Assembly (NCBI GenBank): GCA_018894105.1
Contig: CM032129.1
Span: 32,009,468 to 32,073,467, forward strand
Source of the DNA: Jacaranda mimosifolia
Lineage: Eukaryota; Streptophyta; Magnoliopsida; Lamiales; Bignoniaceae
Direction of reading: 5' to 3'
DNA length: 64,000 nt
Positions 37,141 to 50,031 of this stretch are shown here, one piece after another. Both the position numbers and the translations under genes were made by a program. Position 1 is the first letter of the stretch; each line of letters opens with the position of its first letter. The notes under the pieces were generated by a model. It was given only the letters and a program-made list of their open reading frames with translations. It had not been told where the DNA came from and made no database searches.

Positions 37141-40100
37141 AGATTTAGGGATGAGTAAAGCAGAGATCTAAAGGGCGGGAAAGGAAGAAAAGATAAAGAA
37201 AATTCCAGGATTCTGCATGCGCGCAGATGGCATACATATATATAAATACAGGCATGATAATAGCTTTAAGCAGAAATTTATCATTTCCAGGGAAAATTTC
37301 TAAGGATGGGGGGCCAGCAGAGGCAGTCATCATTTTGCTATAAAATGGTAACCATTGGTAGGCACTCGTATTTGATGATTATTGATTCCACTTCAATTTT
37401 TTTTCCCCTTAATTTTTTGTGGTTTTATTGTAGTCAGTTTTTTGAAGGGTACTTATAATCGATAATGAATTATTGTATATTATGTTTGTAATTTTGAAGG
37501 ACTTACAGTTTGTTACTGTGAACTATTGAAATTATCGAGAAAGTATCAAATACTGACGTAACTGAAGATTGTCGACTTTATGGATATAGAGACCATGAAA
37601 TCAATCAAACAACATAATGAGTATAAGTTTATAGAAATCTTCACCAGTTTTGACGAGCATAATAAAATAATTATATTTGAAATTATGTTCTTTTTATTAA
37701 AATAATGATGCGATTGATAGAATTTTATCTTACATTAAATTGTCACAATTACGAATTTGATATCTAATTGTTTAGGTAGCAGTAAAAGTATGTTATATTT
37801 GAATTTATGACTCGTTTTATCAAAAATAACTAAAAAGAGAACTGAATCGTGCCATCGTTAATTTTCAGACAAATTTTACATCCATTATTTTTAAGGATAC
37901 TAATATGAAATTATATAAAATTGCTCTTAAGGATCTCTCATTAACACCAACCTACACCTTCGAATCTTCTTGAATGATTTGAGATGGATTTTAATTATGG
38001 GATACTTCATGGAAGATGAGGATGTTTCCCCAAAGTAGTAGGTAGAAAACATTATAATATATATATATATATATAAATTAATAATTTTGAGTAAAAATGA
38101 TTTAGCGTGATTCATTATTATTGGGAATGAAATGGATTTTTAATGAATGTGACCAACTTGAGACTGAAGGACCATAATTCAACAAGACTAAGGAATCCAC
38201 ATGCCTGTCATTCTACAATGGCAAACTGGCAACAACTATGTCTTATTTATCAAACAAACAAAACATAACATAAATTTTACAAGAAGTTATCTAAATTATT
38301 ATAGAGGAACAATCTAGATTTTTAGATAATTAAGGAATTGCGTGTTTGTATTTTCGTCTTATATTTTTCAATGTAAGTATACATCATTTAATTTCTTAGA
38401 AAGACTTTCAAAAGTTAAACAGTTGATTTAAACCTTTGTGAGTATTTTATCTAAAATTTATTTTGATTTTAATGGACGTGATAGTAAGTTAATACAGTAA
38501 ATATACATAAAAAGAAGACTTGAAAATAAAAAATAAATGGTATCGAATAAAATAAATATATATACATATATGTAATTTCAAGTAGTTATTAATGGAAAGG
38601 TATTCTTTGAAAACACAAACAAATAAGTGCGTTAAGTATCATGATTCATATTGTATTAAGGAATATTTGTTTGTTAAAGTGTCCCTACTATAATATAGGA
38701 TTTGGGTTATTATTTTTGTTTCCGAAAGCTTGAAAATTGCCTCCAAGTGCATATGGTGGCATTTGGATAAACAACATTCATAGCTACAGTCACAAAATAT
38801 ATGAAAATTATTTTAGATATTGCCTCTATGTAAAATAATGGAGGCAGGTTTTTATTTTTTAAAGAATATTTTACCGTTATTTATGAGTTATTCTGATGTG
38901 TGCTTAATTAATGCACGGGCTTTTAAAATGTGATAATATTTTATAAGAATAATTAATATTAAATTACCTATTTAAATTGTCAATGATGAATATTTTAAAT
39001 TCTTATTTGCATCTAATTAATTTGGTTATAGTTTCTTGGCAAGAGTATGCGTATTTTGTGGACTTTAAGGTGTGAAATCTGCAAATATATGCAACTCTCT
39101 GAAGGCTAAAAATTAAAAGTTTGAACATTGGGAATGTGTTGGACCAAACAGCTATAAATAATAAATGTCACAGGCATAAATCAATTCATTTTTCCTCTTT
39201 TAGTACTTTGCCTTTAGCAGATGAATGAATTTCAACTAAAAAACAAAAATAAGCAAATTAAATAGGTAATGGGGAAGGAACCTACAGACTGGACCAAAGT
39301 GGGTATTTCTTTGTTTTAAATTTCAAGTTGCTCTTATAAAAATAAATTAATAAAAATAGAAAAAAAAATTCAAGTTGCCAAGACTCTGTTCACTTGGATT
39401 TGGATTTTGACAATGGGTCGGTATTTTGAAATGGGTCAGTTTATAGTCATTCTTAAATAATGCTTCTGATAATAAAAATGTATATAGTTATCTGAATTAT
39501 CTGTTACTCATTAATAGTATATATAGAAAAATAGTAGGTATATTTGTCGCTCTAGACTTTGGAATTCATACTATGCAATAAGATATTGTTTTTGTTAATT
39601 TGAATTGAAAGGTGATATAAAATCAATCTATCCGGCATCATATACATATAGTTAGCAATTTTAAGTCTACCTATATCAAGGTTACAATCAATATTGTAAC
39701 TATAACATCAATATCATCAATAAGAAAATCTTTAAAATTATTTTTCAGAAATAGGCTTGCAACTTTAATCCAACCCATGGGTACTCGTCCTAGCCGCTCT
39801 GCACGAGGCGGGTTGAAAATCTGCTCCATATGAGGCAAGGTAGGTTCGGGTCCGAGTTTAGGACCGCCCTGCCGGTTACGCCGAATACTTATATAATTAT
39901 AATATATAATATGTTATATATTTGTATGATTTTTTATATTTTAGTTTTCAATTGATATATTTAAATATTGTCATGTTGATTGAACTTTTTTATATAATCT
40001 TATGAGATTATAGTTGAATTATCAAATTATAATTAATTAAATAATTTAAAAAAAAATTGGTAGGTGGTGCCAGGTGGGGCGTAGCAGAGCAGGTGCGGGT

Positions 40101-41348
40101 TCTATAATTTTAACACAGGACGAATTATAATTTTTTAAACCTAAAAATCCATAGAGAGGGACGAACCAATTAAAATATTTGTTCAAGTATGGAGTAGTTT
40201 TGAGTTTAAGAAAAATCCATCCCAATCCGCTTCAATACCAAGCCTATTTAAAAACCAATCTAGAAATATTGTAATAAAAGGAATAGAAAATTTTGCTATC
40301 AAATATTTGAAGGATCTATAATCATCAGTCGAGTCGGATAGGGCCGGGTAAAAGAGAAAATAATAGGGATAATCTTGTTTTCTAAATTAGGGTATTGCCC
40401 ACTATGTATATTACCTAGGGACTATTGTTTAAGGTTCAAAATTTGAGAAAAAGATAAGATAATGATGATATTATAAAGATAGATTATTGATGGTCATTGT
40501 CACGCGGGTTCCAAGGCAGTATATTTTTTTTCCACCTTTGAGAGTAGAATTTGGCATTTGAGCTTGTGACGCAGTATTAAAATGGATTAGATAAAGATTT
40601 ACTTAGGTCAGTTTGTTTTTATTTTCTGAACTTATTTTTATTTTTCTGAAAATAAAAATAGAGAATCATTAATTTTTTTTCCCATTTTATTTCAAATAAA
40701 TTCTTACACTCTCTCTCTATTTTTATTTTTCATCACTTTTTATTTTCTTCTATTCAATTTGTACGACTTTTAATACTAAAATACTATATTTTTCAAATTT
40801 AACTTATTTTCTATTCTACATAATCATTACGTTTTAAACAAAATATTTAAATAATATTTTATTTTTAAAAATATTTTTATAACTAACTTTTCATTATTTT
40901 TTTTATCAAAAAATAAATTCAAACGGCATATTAGTAAATCAAGTTTAATGGATCTATCTTGCCATAAGAACTACTCATAATGTTGGAGCTGTGGACATCA
41001 TTAGCAGACAAAGTCCCAGACACATGTTCCTTACAAATGTTAATTCACACAACGGTCGTCTATGCTATTTGAAAAAGTAGTTGATTTTTTAATTCTAACG
41101 TTCTAATTTATGTTCCAATATATTGTATATTTCAATGAATTCAAAACACAAAATATTTTTTAATATATTATTTGTCAGCCTTGAAAATATTTCAATTCTT
41201 TGTTGGTGTTTCCATTCTCTTGGCCTGACCCGACAGCACTTGTTTTAAGAACGAAATGAAAAAGATAAATAAATAAAAACTATGTTTTTTAATCGTTTTA
41301 ACATTAATTTTTATACTTATCTTCCCAGACTCCTATATAATGATATTA
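37141..41348. other. Gene-free, repeat-poor AT-rich interval
   Basis: About 4.2 kb without a recognisable gene. It includes a hAT-like, GC-richer stretch around 39760-40370 (cccatgggtactcg near the left), too decayed to delimit, and a (TA)n run at 38058-38074. Confidence 0.4.
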
Positions 41349-43022
41349 AGTTGTTCCACATTAGAAAAAGTCGAAGGCTTGAGATAGTTATAAACTATTC
41401 TTCCTCCTCATCTTTCAATACGTCTATTCAGGATAAAACTCTTACTAAATGCATGTCGATGGAACAATATCTCAAAATGATTGAAAATTTATATTGGTGA
41501 CAGATTTAGACGACATTATCATGAATCTAAAGATTCTTTAGCATAATTTGTCATTAGGTGAGTCTAGAGTAGAAGGGAATTCACCATAAATTAAAATATA
41601 AACTATATAATTAAATACACATAACGTACACAACGATACCTATTGGGGTCGAACATGAGACCTCTCACATAATGAGACCTCTTACATTAGAAAAAGTCGA
41701 AGGCTTGAGATAGTTATAAACTATTCTTCCTCTCTCATCTTTCGATGCGGCTATTCAAGATAAAGCCCCTAGTAAATGCACATCAATGGAACAATATCTC
41801 AAAGCAATTGAATATTTATATTGTTGACAGATTTAGACAACATTATCATGAATCTAAAGATTCCTTCGCCTAATTTTTCCTTAGGTAAGTCTAGAGTAGA
41901 AGCGGATTCACCATAAATTAAAATATAAACTATATAATCAAATGCACATAACATACACAATGACACCTATTGGGGTCGAATATGAAACCTTTCACATAAT
42001 AGGGGAGGCTATTGTTCCACATTAGAAAAAGTCGAAGGCTTGAGATAGTTATAAACTATTCTTCCTCTCTCATCTTTCGATGCGGCTATTCAAGATAAAG
42101 CTCCTAGTAAATGCACATCAATGGAACAATATCTCAAAGCAATTGAATATTTATATTGGTGACAGATTTAGACAACATTATCATGAATCTAAAAATTCTT
42201 TAGCCTAATTTTTCCTTAGGTAAGCCTAGAGTAGAAGGGGATTAACCATAAATTAAAATATAAACTATATAATCAAATGCACATAACGTACACAACGACA
42301 TCCATTGGGATCGAACATGAGACCTCTCACATTATAGGGGAGGCTATTGTTCCACATTAGAAAAAGTCGAAGGCTTGAGATAGTTATAAACTATTCTTCC
42401 TCTCTCATCTTTCGATGCAGCTATTCAAGATAAAGCTTCTAGTAAATACACATCAATGGAACAATATCTCAAAGCAATTGAATATTTATATGGATGACAG
42501 AATTAGACGACATTATCATGAATCTAAAAATTCTTTCGCCTAATTTTTCCTTAGGTAAGTCTAGAGTAGAAGGGAATTCACCATAAATTAAAATATAAAC
42601 TATATAATCAAATGCACATAACGTACACAACGACACTCATTGGGATCGAACATGAGACCTCTCACATAATAGGGGAGGCTATTGTTCCACATTAGAAAAA
42701 GTCGAAGGCTTGAGATAGTTATAAACTATTCTTCCTCTCTCATCTTTAGATACATCTATTCAAGACAAAACTCCTAGTAAATGCACATCAATGGAACAAT
42801 ATCTCAAAGTAATTGAATATTTATATTGGTGATAGATTTAGACGACATTATCATGAATCTAAAGATTATTTCGCCTAATTGGTCCTTAGGTGAGTCTAGA
42901 GTAGAAGGGAATTCACCATAAATTAAAGTACAAACTATATAATCAAATGCACATAACGTATACAACGACGCCCATTGATGTCAAATACGAAATCTCCCAT
43001 ATAATAAGGGAGACTAATGTCA
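41349..43022. repeat. Tandem array of a 335-bp unit, five copies
   Basis: The word acattagaaaaagtcgaagg recurs at 41358, 41684, 42019, 42354 and 42689, giving spacings of 326, 335, 335 and 335. Each unit also has ggaacaatatctcaaa, a short atcatgaatctaaa block and a tRNA-B-box-like tcgaacatgagacctctcac. Units 3-5 are very alike; unit 2 lacks part of the junction. Parts of the unit occur singly at 49785-49865 and near 55880-55930. No protein frame spans units. Confidence 0.92.
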
Positions 43023-44834
43023 CTGGACGAAAGCAATTCACAGTAAATAATTCTACTAATTTAAAAGAATGTTTCAATTTTTTTGTTGATTGGAGAGTAA
43101 GTTCATTCCTACTTACCTTAGGAATGAAGTCTACTAGCAATGTTTACAACGATAATAATCGTAATAATTGTGTATTATTCGGCTTCTACCACACTATTCT
43201 CTCATATGTTTGGTAAGCATATTGATTTTACGGCAAGCAAAAGTAGAAATACTCCAAGTCTCAGGTTGTTTTAATCTCTAGTAAGCTATTTTGATTATTA
43301 CCAATAAGGGCAGCACTCTTAATTTCCTCCCAAATGTTGCTTTGAAGTAACAATTATATGGAAATGTTAAACTCCAATCTTAGTGATTATTTCTTATCGT
43401 ATTAGGAATGCATAAAGAACATCAATCAATTAAATTATTTTGATGTGATAAATTAGATATAATATTGTTAGTTTCTCTAAATTGAAGTTTTCACTCCAAA
43501 ATCATTATTCTTATTAGAAAAATAATTTAGATTTGATTATAAATATTCATAATTCAAAATCAATTATTTTTAATATATTTTTGGATTTGGATAGTAAAAA
43601 AAATTAAAGTTGGAAAGGAGGGAATTGGAACATGAATATTTGATATTGGATAATCTTTGGGTATTGGGTATTTTATGGGTATAAACCCTACATTTACCCA
43701 TTTCATTTTTCTTAATAAGTTTAAGTAGGGTTCGAGTCTCATATATATTTATTGAATATAGATATGACTATGAGTATGTGTATTATATTATTGTCATGGG
43801 TTTGGATAGGGTTTTACCCTACCCATTGACAGCCCTAACCTAGTTTAAACCTAATTCAACGGAGTAGTTTACTTGTTGACTTGATGGGTCTGAGTACAAC
43901 TTAGCTTTTCAAAAGCTTTCATCTTGATTACAAGGAAGAAGTTAATTTACCTTCCACTACATCTTGTAGCGGAAAAGAGATCCTAAATTTAAATTGATTG
44001 GCCCTGGCCCTCATCTCATCACATTGTATTTTAAAAAATCTCAAATTTTCCGCTACACCCTCCAAAAAATTGGAGGGGCCACCAAAACTGTTCCCAGCAG
44101 ACACAATTGCCTGAAAAATAGGGTTCAAATAATGCAATGAGATAAAAACAAGAGTTGTATTACTTTGCAAGTAGCAGGTACCAGCTTGGAAACATTATTT
44201 CATTTGAGGCGCATAAATGTCTAAGTCACCAAAAGAGAGAATCAAATTGGTTATGATTGAGGTGTACTGATGCTTTTGCTGGTGAAAAGAAATGTACCCC
44301 AAAGGTCTTTTGTGCCTCAGATCCGTAGTGGGGGCTGAGTGCTCTTTGATAGTTGATGTAGTTAAGTCCTTATTGGCCTTAGCTGCCAACAGTTTTCACT
44401 CAACTGTAATTCAAACTTAGCTTAGCTGCCAAATTGAATATTTCTGCATACTTTTCCCCCCATTGAAAAAGACTTCCAAGGGGATCTATCATTGAATAAT
44501 TGGCCCACATCCACTCAATACACGTCCGAGGTAGTGTTTCACAGTGAGAAAATTGTCAGACTAAAAGTGCTTAACGCTGATTTAAAAGTTATAATTGTTA
44601 GTAGAAATGTAACTTTATTTTCTTTTATATGTGGCAGCATAAACTATGATCAGATTGAAGGCTACACCTTATAAGTATTATTAATGGAGCGGCTAGTCCC
44701 CGAATTTGAAAAATGATGCTGACAATATAACTATTTAAAGAATTAGGTCGGAATGCACATATGGGTACAACTTTAATCGATGGAAGTTTGAATTTAAACC
44801 AAAACTGAGCAACAAAACTTCTGGCCTTACACAT
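43023..44834. other. Intergenic, no supported gene
   Basis: Contains at 43560-43840 a stretch with acccatttcat and a ttgacagcccta end, resembling an old hAT-like element. No gene seen. Confidence 0.4.
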
Positions 44835-44989
44835 TTTATTTCCTGAATTTGCTAATATTAGTCTCTGGCCCTAAATACCTACAGCTTCCTCGGTATATCT
44901 ATCCATGGGTACAAGAAGGGAGCATCTTGACTAAATATGCTATGATACCATCACAGGTTTGAAGTAGAAATGAAAAGCTGCCCTGGAGC
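44835..44989 (-). terminator. 3' UTR of SEC61A with AATAAA signal
   Basis: On the minus strand AATAAA is at 44840-44835, about 150 nt past the stop codon at 44990. A poly(A) site would lie just beyond it. Position is inferred from the signal. Confidence 0.5.
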
Positions 44990-47557
44990 TCAAAAGCCAA
45001 AGAAACCAAGTTCGCTTGCTTTCTCCTTCTCGAACGTTTCAAAGTACTGATAGATGATTGTAACTGCCAGGAGAATTCCAGTTCCTGAACCAATGGCTCC
45101 CATAAAATCTGCCAAAACTGTCAATGCACCAATGCAAATTCCTCCGAAAGCTGCAGCAGTTGGTATGTAACGATTAAGTTCCTTCTGCAAATTGGAATCC
45201 CGGTGTCCAGGCATAACCATTTGTTGCTCCTACAAAATGGCAGCAAGACAACAGTTGTTCGTTATCAGCACAGCTGTGTGTGGCGCTAGATGAACACATG
45301 GTTTTTTAATTCCATGGTAAAATGATGAATATAAAACAAATATAACAAACTCTATCCAATTTATGCAAAATGACATGATCCATCCAAAACTCCTCATATA
45401 ATGAGTAAATGAAAATGAACAAGATCCAGAAAACAGTACAAAGAAGAATTGCCATAATTCAAAATCATTTGCAAAGACTTAAAGCATCAAACATGGATTC
45501 TAAATAAGGTATATCGACTAGGTCCCCTAATATGCCACACACTTTGGTTTCTCATACTTCAAGAAAGATAAGGTTTGGTCTATTAATCTTACCTTAAGCT
45601 GCTTTGCAACGTCTTTGGCTGAGGATCCAGAAACTTCAATCCAGGTCTTTGAAAACAGGGCACAGGCAGATAGCATGAAAACTATGTAGAAAAGAGCATG
45701 GAAAGGATTTGCTGCCATGTCTGCTAAACTGGAAAATGATTGAGAGAAGGGAAAACCAATGAGCCTTGTATCAGAGATAAAACTTAGACATCAGGCAAAA
45801 ACTAAATTTGCACCCTTCACCCCTTCAATATTAGCATAGCACTTAAATAATTAAATTGATGAACGTTGGAAAAAGAAGTGCTAGGTATTCATTCAGCAAA
45901 GTCAAATTTCAATTTGAATGAAAGGATGATCCTATGCGATATTGAAATTATTGACATATCACCACTATTTTACCTTGATGGAGCAGTAACATAATAAGCA
46001 AGGCCACCAACTGGAACAGATTGACCTGAATATTCAGATTCTTTCCACTTGCCCAGCAAATTCACTAGGAAATTGCCACTGTATTTCTTGTACAGCAACT
46101 ATATGACGATGGTTGACATTATTATAAATGAATAACAGAAAGGTATAAGGTAAAATATAAGAACTGCAGTAACATGTTGTTAGTGTACCTGAGAAATGAA
46201 GTAAAGATTGGATACAAGTGCAGATTGAAGAATAATAGGCATATTTGATGTGTAGAAAAGCTTTATTGGGTAAGAGCCCTGTTGTCCGCGGGCATTTTTA
46301 GAACGCACAGGCAACACTACTCGGAAACCTTGGAAATAGATCACGACGAGGAAGATCAATACTGTGGCAAGAAGATTAGTAACGTTTGGAAGATTCTGGC
46401 GGTAAAAGGCTTCTCGGAGTGCACGAACTTTGTCTGTTCTAGTTATAAGCAAATGGAACAATGCAATGACAGCACCTTCAAATTCAGCACCACGGCCACT
46501 ATTGATAGTTGTAGGGCTGAATGCTTTCCAGATGATATTTTCACTGCAGATATAGTCAAAGCTTACTGTCAAAAAGATAGAATCTGTGACATTATGGCCC
46601 TACAACTACTAAGTCAAGAAAAAAGCTGAAATAGTATTTCCCTTTACCAGATATTGGTAGCAATGAACAAGGATATTCCAGAACCAAGACCATAACCTTT
46701 CTGGAGAAGCTCATCTAAGCAAATCACGATAATACCAGCAAAGCACAGTTGAAGAATTATCAGAACAGCATTTCCTACACCAAGTTGTCCAACACTTCCA
46801 TACATTCCAGAGAGGACATAAGCAACAGCCTCGCCAACCGCAATTAAGATACCAAGAAGCTTCTGAGCACCATTTCTATGGCAAAATGATAATGAAACTG
46901 AGGGTTAAAAAATATACAATTTTGATTATTGTTCGCAGAATGTGAGATGTGAATGCTTAGGATACAATGCAAGTTTCATGAAGGGAAAAGACAGAGTAGA
47001 TATAAAACAGCTAAAAGCTACTAGCATCCCGTCTGCCTTGTGATGCTAATATTTTCTCAACTAATGCAAACCATATGGTCAAAAGGGTGATAAACAGCAT
47101 CCTATAAAGTTCTGAAAGCAATTATATTTCCTAGCTAATTTAAAGTACAGGACACTGCACAGGAAACTCACAATTCACATGGCTGAATGGTTTAAAAGAT
47201 ATATCAAACTTACAGGAGTGCACGGTCCTCACGGACATTGTTGTCAACTTCAATAATTTTCGACCCAGCCAGGAGTTGCATCACCAGTCCAGATGTTACT
47301 ATTGGTGTGATTCCCAACTCCATGACTGTTCCACGATTTGAGGCAAGAATCACACGCATCCAGTAGAAAGGGTCTGCACCTGTTGTGGAGTGTATGCCAT
47401 ACAGAGGGAGCTGGCTGCATACTAGAAAGATAAAAAGAGAAATCACAGTGTATATGACCTTCTCTCTAAAGGGAATCTTCCTGTCAGCACTCTGAACTTC
47501 GGGCAGAAAAGAAAGGAATGGCTTGACAAGATGCAGCACCCTAAATCCTCCTCCCAT
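44990..47557 (-). CDS. SEC61A: Protein translocon subunit SEC61 alpha, six exons (475 aa)
   Basis: Exons on the minus strand: 47557-47214, 46875-46648, 46543-46189, 46098-45974, 45728-45593 and 45229-44990. All junctions are GT-AG and in frame, totalling 1,428 nt, exactly 475 codons plus stop, the standard plant length. Hallmarks are the [15 protein letters not shown] start, the TM2-region [33 protein letters not shown] across the exon 2/3 junction, the cytosolic loop with [12 protein letters not shown] and the end [14 protein letters not shown]. The protein forms the ER-membrane channel (with SEC61 beta and gamma) for co-translational import of secretory and membrane proteins, with ten membrane spans. 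A 5' UTR intron is likely (see separate entry). Nothing suggests damage. Confidence 0.97.
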
Positions 47558-48340
47558 TGTTCACAAGATAAACACAACCTTGCGTCCCTGCATTTGGTTC
47601 CATAAATGTTATGCCATGCTTAATCCCTCTTGGCATAGAATGTGATTCAGAATATCGAATTATAACAGACAGAATCCTTTCATAAATTGTAGGCAAGGCA
47701 TAACATATCTGGACACTCTCTCTCTCTACCCAATCAAAAAAGGCAGGAGTATATTGGATAATGCTAAACTCTGTCCCATAGCAACAATGAAATTAGATAA
47801 TATTTTGAAACACTGAATATTATTTCATCAGAATTGGATTAATATGGAATCAGGCACAAAGAATTGTTTTCTTTTCTTTTTCTGAGAAAAATAATTATAA
47901 GAAGTTGCATACAAATGTCACAGAACAATCAGTTCAGTTCATAGAACAACCCTGGCCCTACGGAGCAAGAGAAGCGAATAATTCGAATCATAGAACAATC
48001 AGTTCAGTTCATTACTGACATATCCAAAACAACACATACATACGAGCAACAAAACAATTCAATTGTTGACAAAACACAGATTCGTATTGAATAAAATTGT
48101 ATCCATGCCCATGCATAACCGTAATTGGAAGATAGAAAAAATATTTTCCAACAGAAAAAGAACTTACAGCAAAAATTACAGATATGAAAGCAGGGAGACT
48201 TCCTGTGGAATTCCTGAAATAGTTAGGGTTCTTATGGGAGAGAATTTGGGCCGGGCCGGATTGATCGGGGCCTCGGCTGTAACGGAGGTGCAGGCTTTGC
48301 GTCAGCTGTTTAACTGACTACGACGCTTTACATCGTCTGT
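47558..48340 (-). other. 5' leader of SEC61A with a probable UTR intron
   Basis: On the minus strand a strong donor (gct|gtaagttc, intron from 48167) and an acceptor (atgcag|ggacgc, exon from 47587) would remove about 580 bp, leaving a leader that runs into the ATG at 47557. Inferred from splice signals only. Confidence 0.45.
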
Positions 48341-48379
48341 TTGCAGGTGCGGTGAGTCGAAGTGCGCCACGAGGTCTAG

Positions 48380-48417
48380 CCAATAGAATTCCACCACGTC
48401 GGATTATTATGACGTGG
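48380..48417 (-). promoter_or_regulatory. ER-stress element (ERSE) and ACGT box upstream of SEC61A
   Basis: CCAAT (48380-48384), nine bases, then CCACG (48394-48398) is an exact match to the ERSE consensus CCAAT-N9-CCACG. Eleven bases on, tgacgtgg (48410-48417) is a bZIP-type ACGT site (CCACGTCA on the other strand). In plants, bZIP28/bZIP60 with NF-Y act at such sites in the unfolded-protein response, and SEC61 subunits are known targets of that response. Function here is inferred. Confidence 0.65.
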
Positions 48418-48488
48418 CACGCTTTTTTGTTTTTCGGCCTCGTCCCCAGTAAAACTCGCCATCTAAAATGAAAACCTTGTTATTTTTA

Positions 48489-48823
48489 GGAAGTGTTTGG
48501 TTATACTTTTCCGAAACAATATTATTTTAGAGAAATATAATCAAATATATCTTCATTTTTCTTTCAAAATACATATTTTTAATATATACATACATATTTT
48601 ATATATATATATATATATATTATATTTTAATATTAAAAAAATATTCAATTCTATTTTCACTCAAAAAAATCTAACAAAAAAAATATTAATTTGACTACTA
48701 TAGTAAAAAATATCTCCCCAAAAATGTAAACAAGCATACCAAAAAATAACTTTCACATTCTCCAATAATTCAATATTCCAAAACACATAATAAAATCACA
48801 CAAAAAAATAACCAAACATTCCC
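48489..48823 (+). mobile_element. PIF/Harbinger MITE, copy 3
   Basis: Flanked by an exact TTA duplication (48486-48488 and 48824-48826), the typical Harbinger target. Ends GGAAGTGTTTGGTTAT and GGGAATGTTTGGTTAT (right end in reverse complement). Similar interior to 10997-11338, including a caca-rich right side. It sits about 70 bp outside the ACGT box of the SEC61A promoter. Confidence 0.82.
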
Positions 48824-48914
48824 TTAATTTTATTTTTTTTTATCAGATTGAGATTTGATTGAGCAATTTATTTATTACTAAGGTTTGAATTTCAAGACAT
48901 ATAAAGTGTGAGTG

Positions 48915-49004
48915 GCCTGTGAACCAGTTACATAAGTCTCTCACATAATGTGAGAGATCAGAAATTCTCATATTCTTGATATACGTGTATATAAATAATA
49001 ATAA
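48915..49004 (+). mobile_element. tRNA-like SINE, copy 3
   Basis: Flanked by taaagtgtgagtg (48902-48914 and 49005-49017), 13 bp exact. The body has cctgtgaaccagttacataa, ctctcacataatgtgagag and an AT-rich (ATA)n tail. The B-box is degraded (agaaattctcat). Confidence 0.75.
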
Positions 49005-49208
49005 TAAAGTGTGAGTGTTTTGACATTCAAACAACTGATAAGTTACATTTTCTTTTCTTATTAATGGGGAGTTGGATTGATGATTATAGCTATGTCCATG
49101 TGAACCTTAACTATGAAATTATTCGGATAACTGAAAAAGCCCATTGGATAGATTGGAAAGCCCAACAACTCAAAATATTAAGACGCAAAAAGATTTTATC
49201 TAAGAGTA

Positions 49209-50031
49209 TAGGGCACGGGTGTTCAAATCCAATTCAATCAGGGGGGAACCAATACAAAAATACCAAAAAACAATTAAAATCAAATTTTCTTATTTGAATT
49301 GAATTTATTTTTTAAAATCGATTTGTTTTCGGTTTTAATCTAAAAAATCGATAAAATCTAAATCAAATCGAATTTAATATACTAATAATATAAAAAATAT
49401 ATATCTTAATTGTAAAATATATAAACAAATAAAAATAAACTAAACCTAGGATTTTTTCACTTTCAAAAATCAAATATATAGAAATAATTATTATGGACTT
49501 ATAACTTTATAGTTGTGTGTTCTTACATAAAATAACTCAATTGCACAAGATTAATGATACAATTACTATATGAAATTTACAAATCAATTGATTAAATTAA
49601 TTTAATTATCAATAGTAACTTATTAAATATTTCAATTAAAAATTCAAATTGAAAAACCGAATTAACCGATCCAATTCAAACCAATTTAAAATATTTTTTT
49701 TTTTTTTAGATAACATTACAAATGATGAAATTTTTATCATTTCAACATATCAACATTATCTTATTATTGAATCAAGTAAATTGAAGTACAAACTACACAA
49801 TCAGATGCACATAAGGTACACAAAAGAGTCCATTCGGGTTCGACACATAATAGAGAAAAATGATACCACTAAGTTACAAGCTGCTAAACATTTAAAATCA
49901 ATTTAAAATGAATTTAATTGCAACGAATTTATAATACAAATCAAATCCAAACTGATCTATTATACATTTTATAGTTGAATCAATTGATCTTTTATTTTAA
50001 AATCAATTCAAATCAAACCGCGAACACCTTT
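49209..50031. mobile_element. hAT-like element hosting a nested SINE
   Basis: Ends are gggtgttcaaatccaattca on the left and a right end that reads GGTGTTCGCGGTTTGA in reverse complement. Flanks taagagta (49201-49208) and taagagcg (50032-50039) match at 6 of 8. Inside are many aattcaaatc/gatttgaatt words. A SINE at 49693-49898 has split it. Moderately decayed, non-coding. Confidence 0.5.
49693..49898 (-). mobile_element. SINE of a second type, nested insertion
   Basis: Flanked by an exact 11-bp duplication caatttaaaat (49682-49692 and 49899-49909). On the minus strand it has an A-box-like taacttagtggtatca, a B-box-like gtgtcgaaccc, and ends in about 15 A. Its 3' part (tgtgcatctgattgtgtagt) matches the end of the 335-bp tandem unit at 41349-43022. 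Confidence 0.78.

Noticed and set aside
46282..46629. A plus-strand frame of 115 codons
   Set aside because: It is antisense to SEC61A exon 3 and its flanking intron, a shadow of the real gene.
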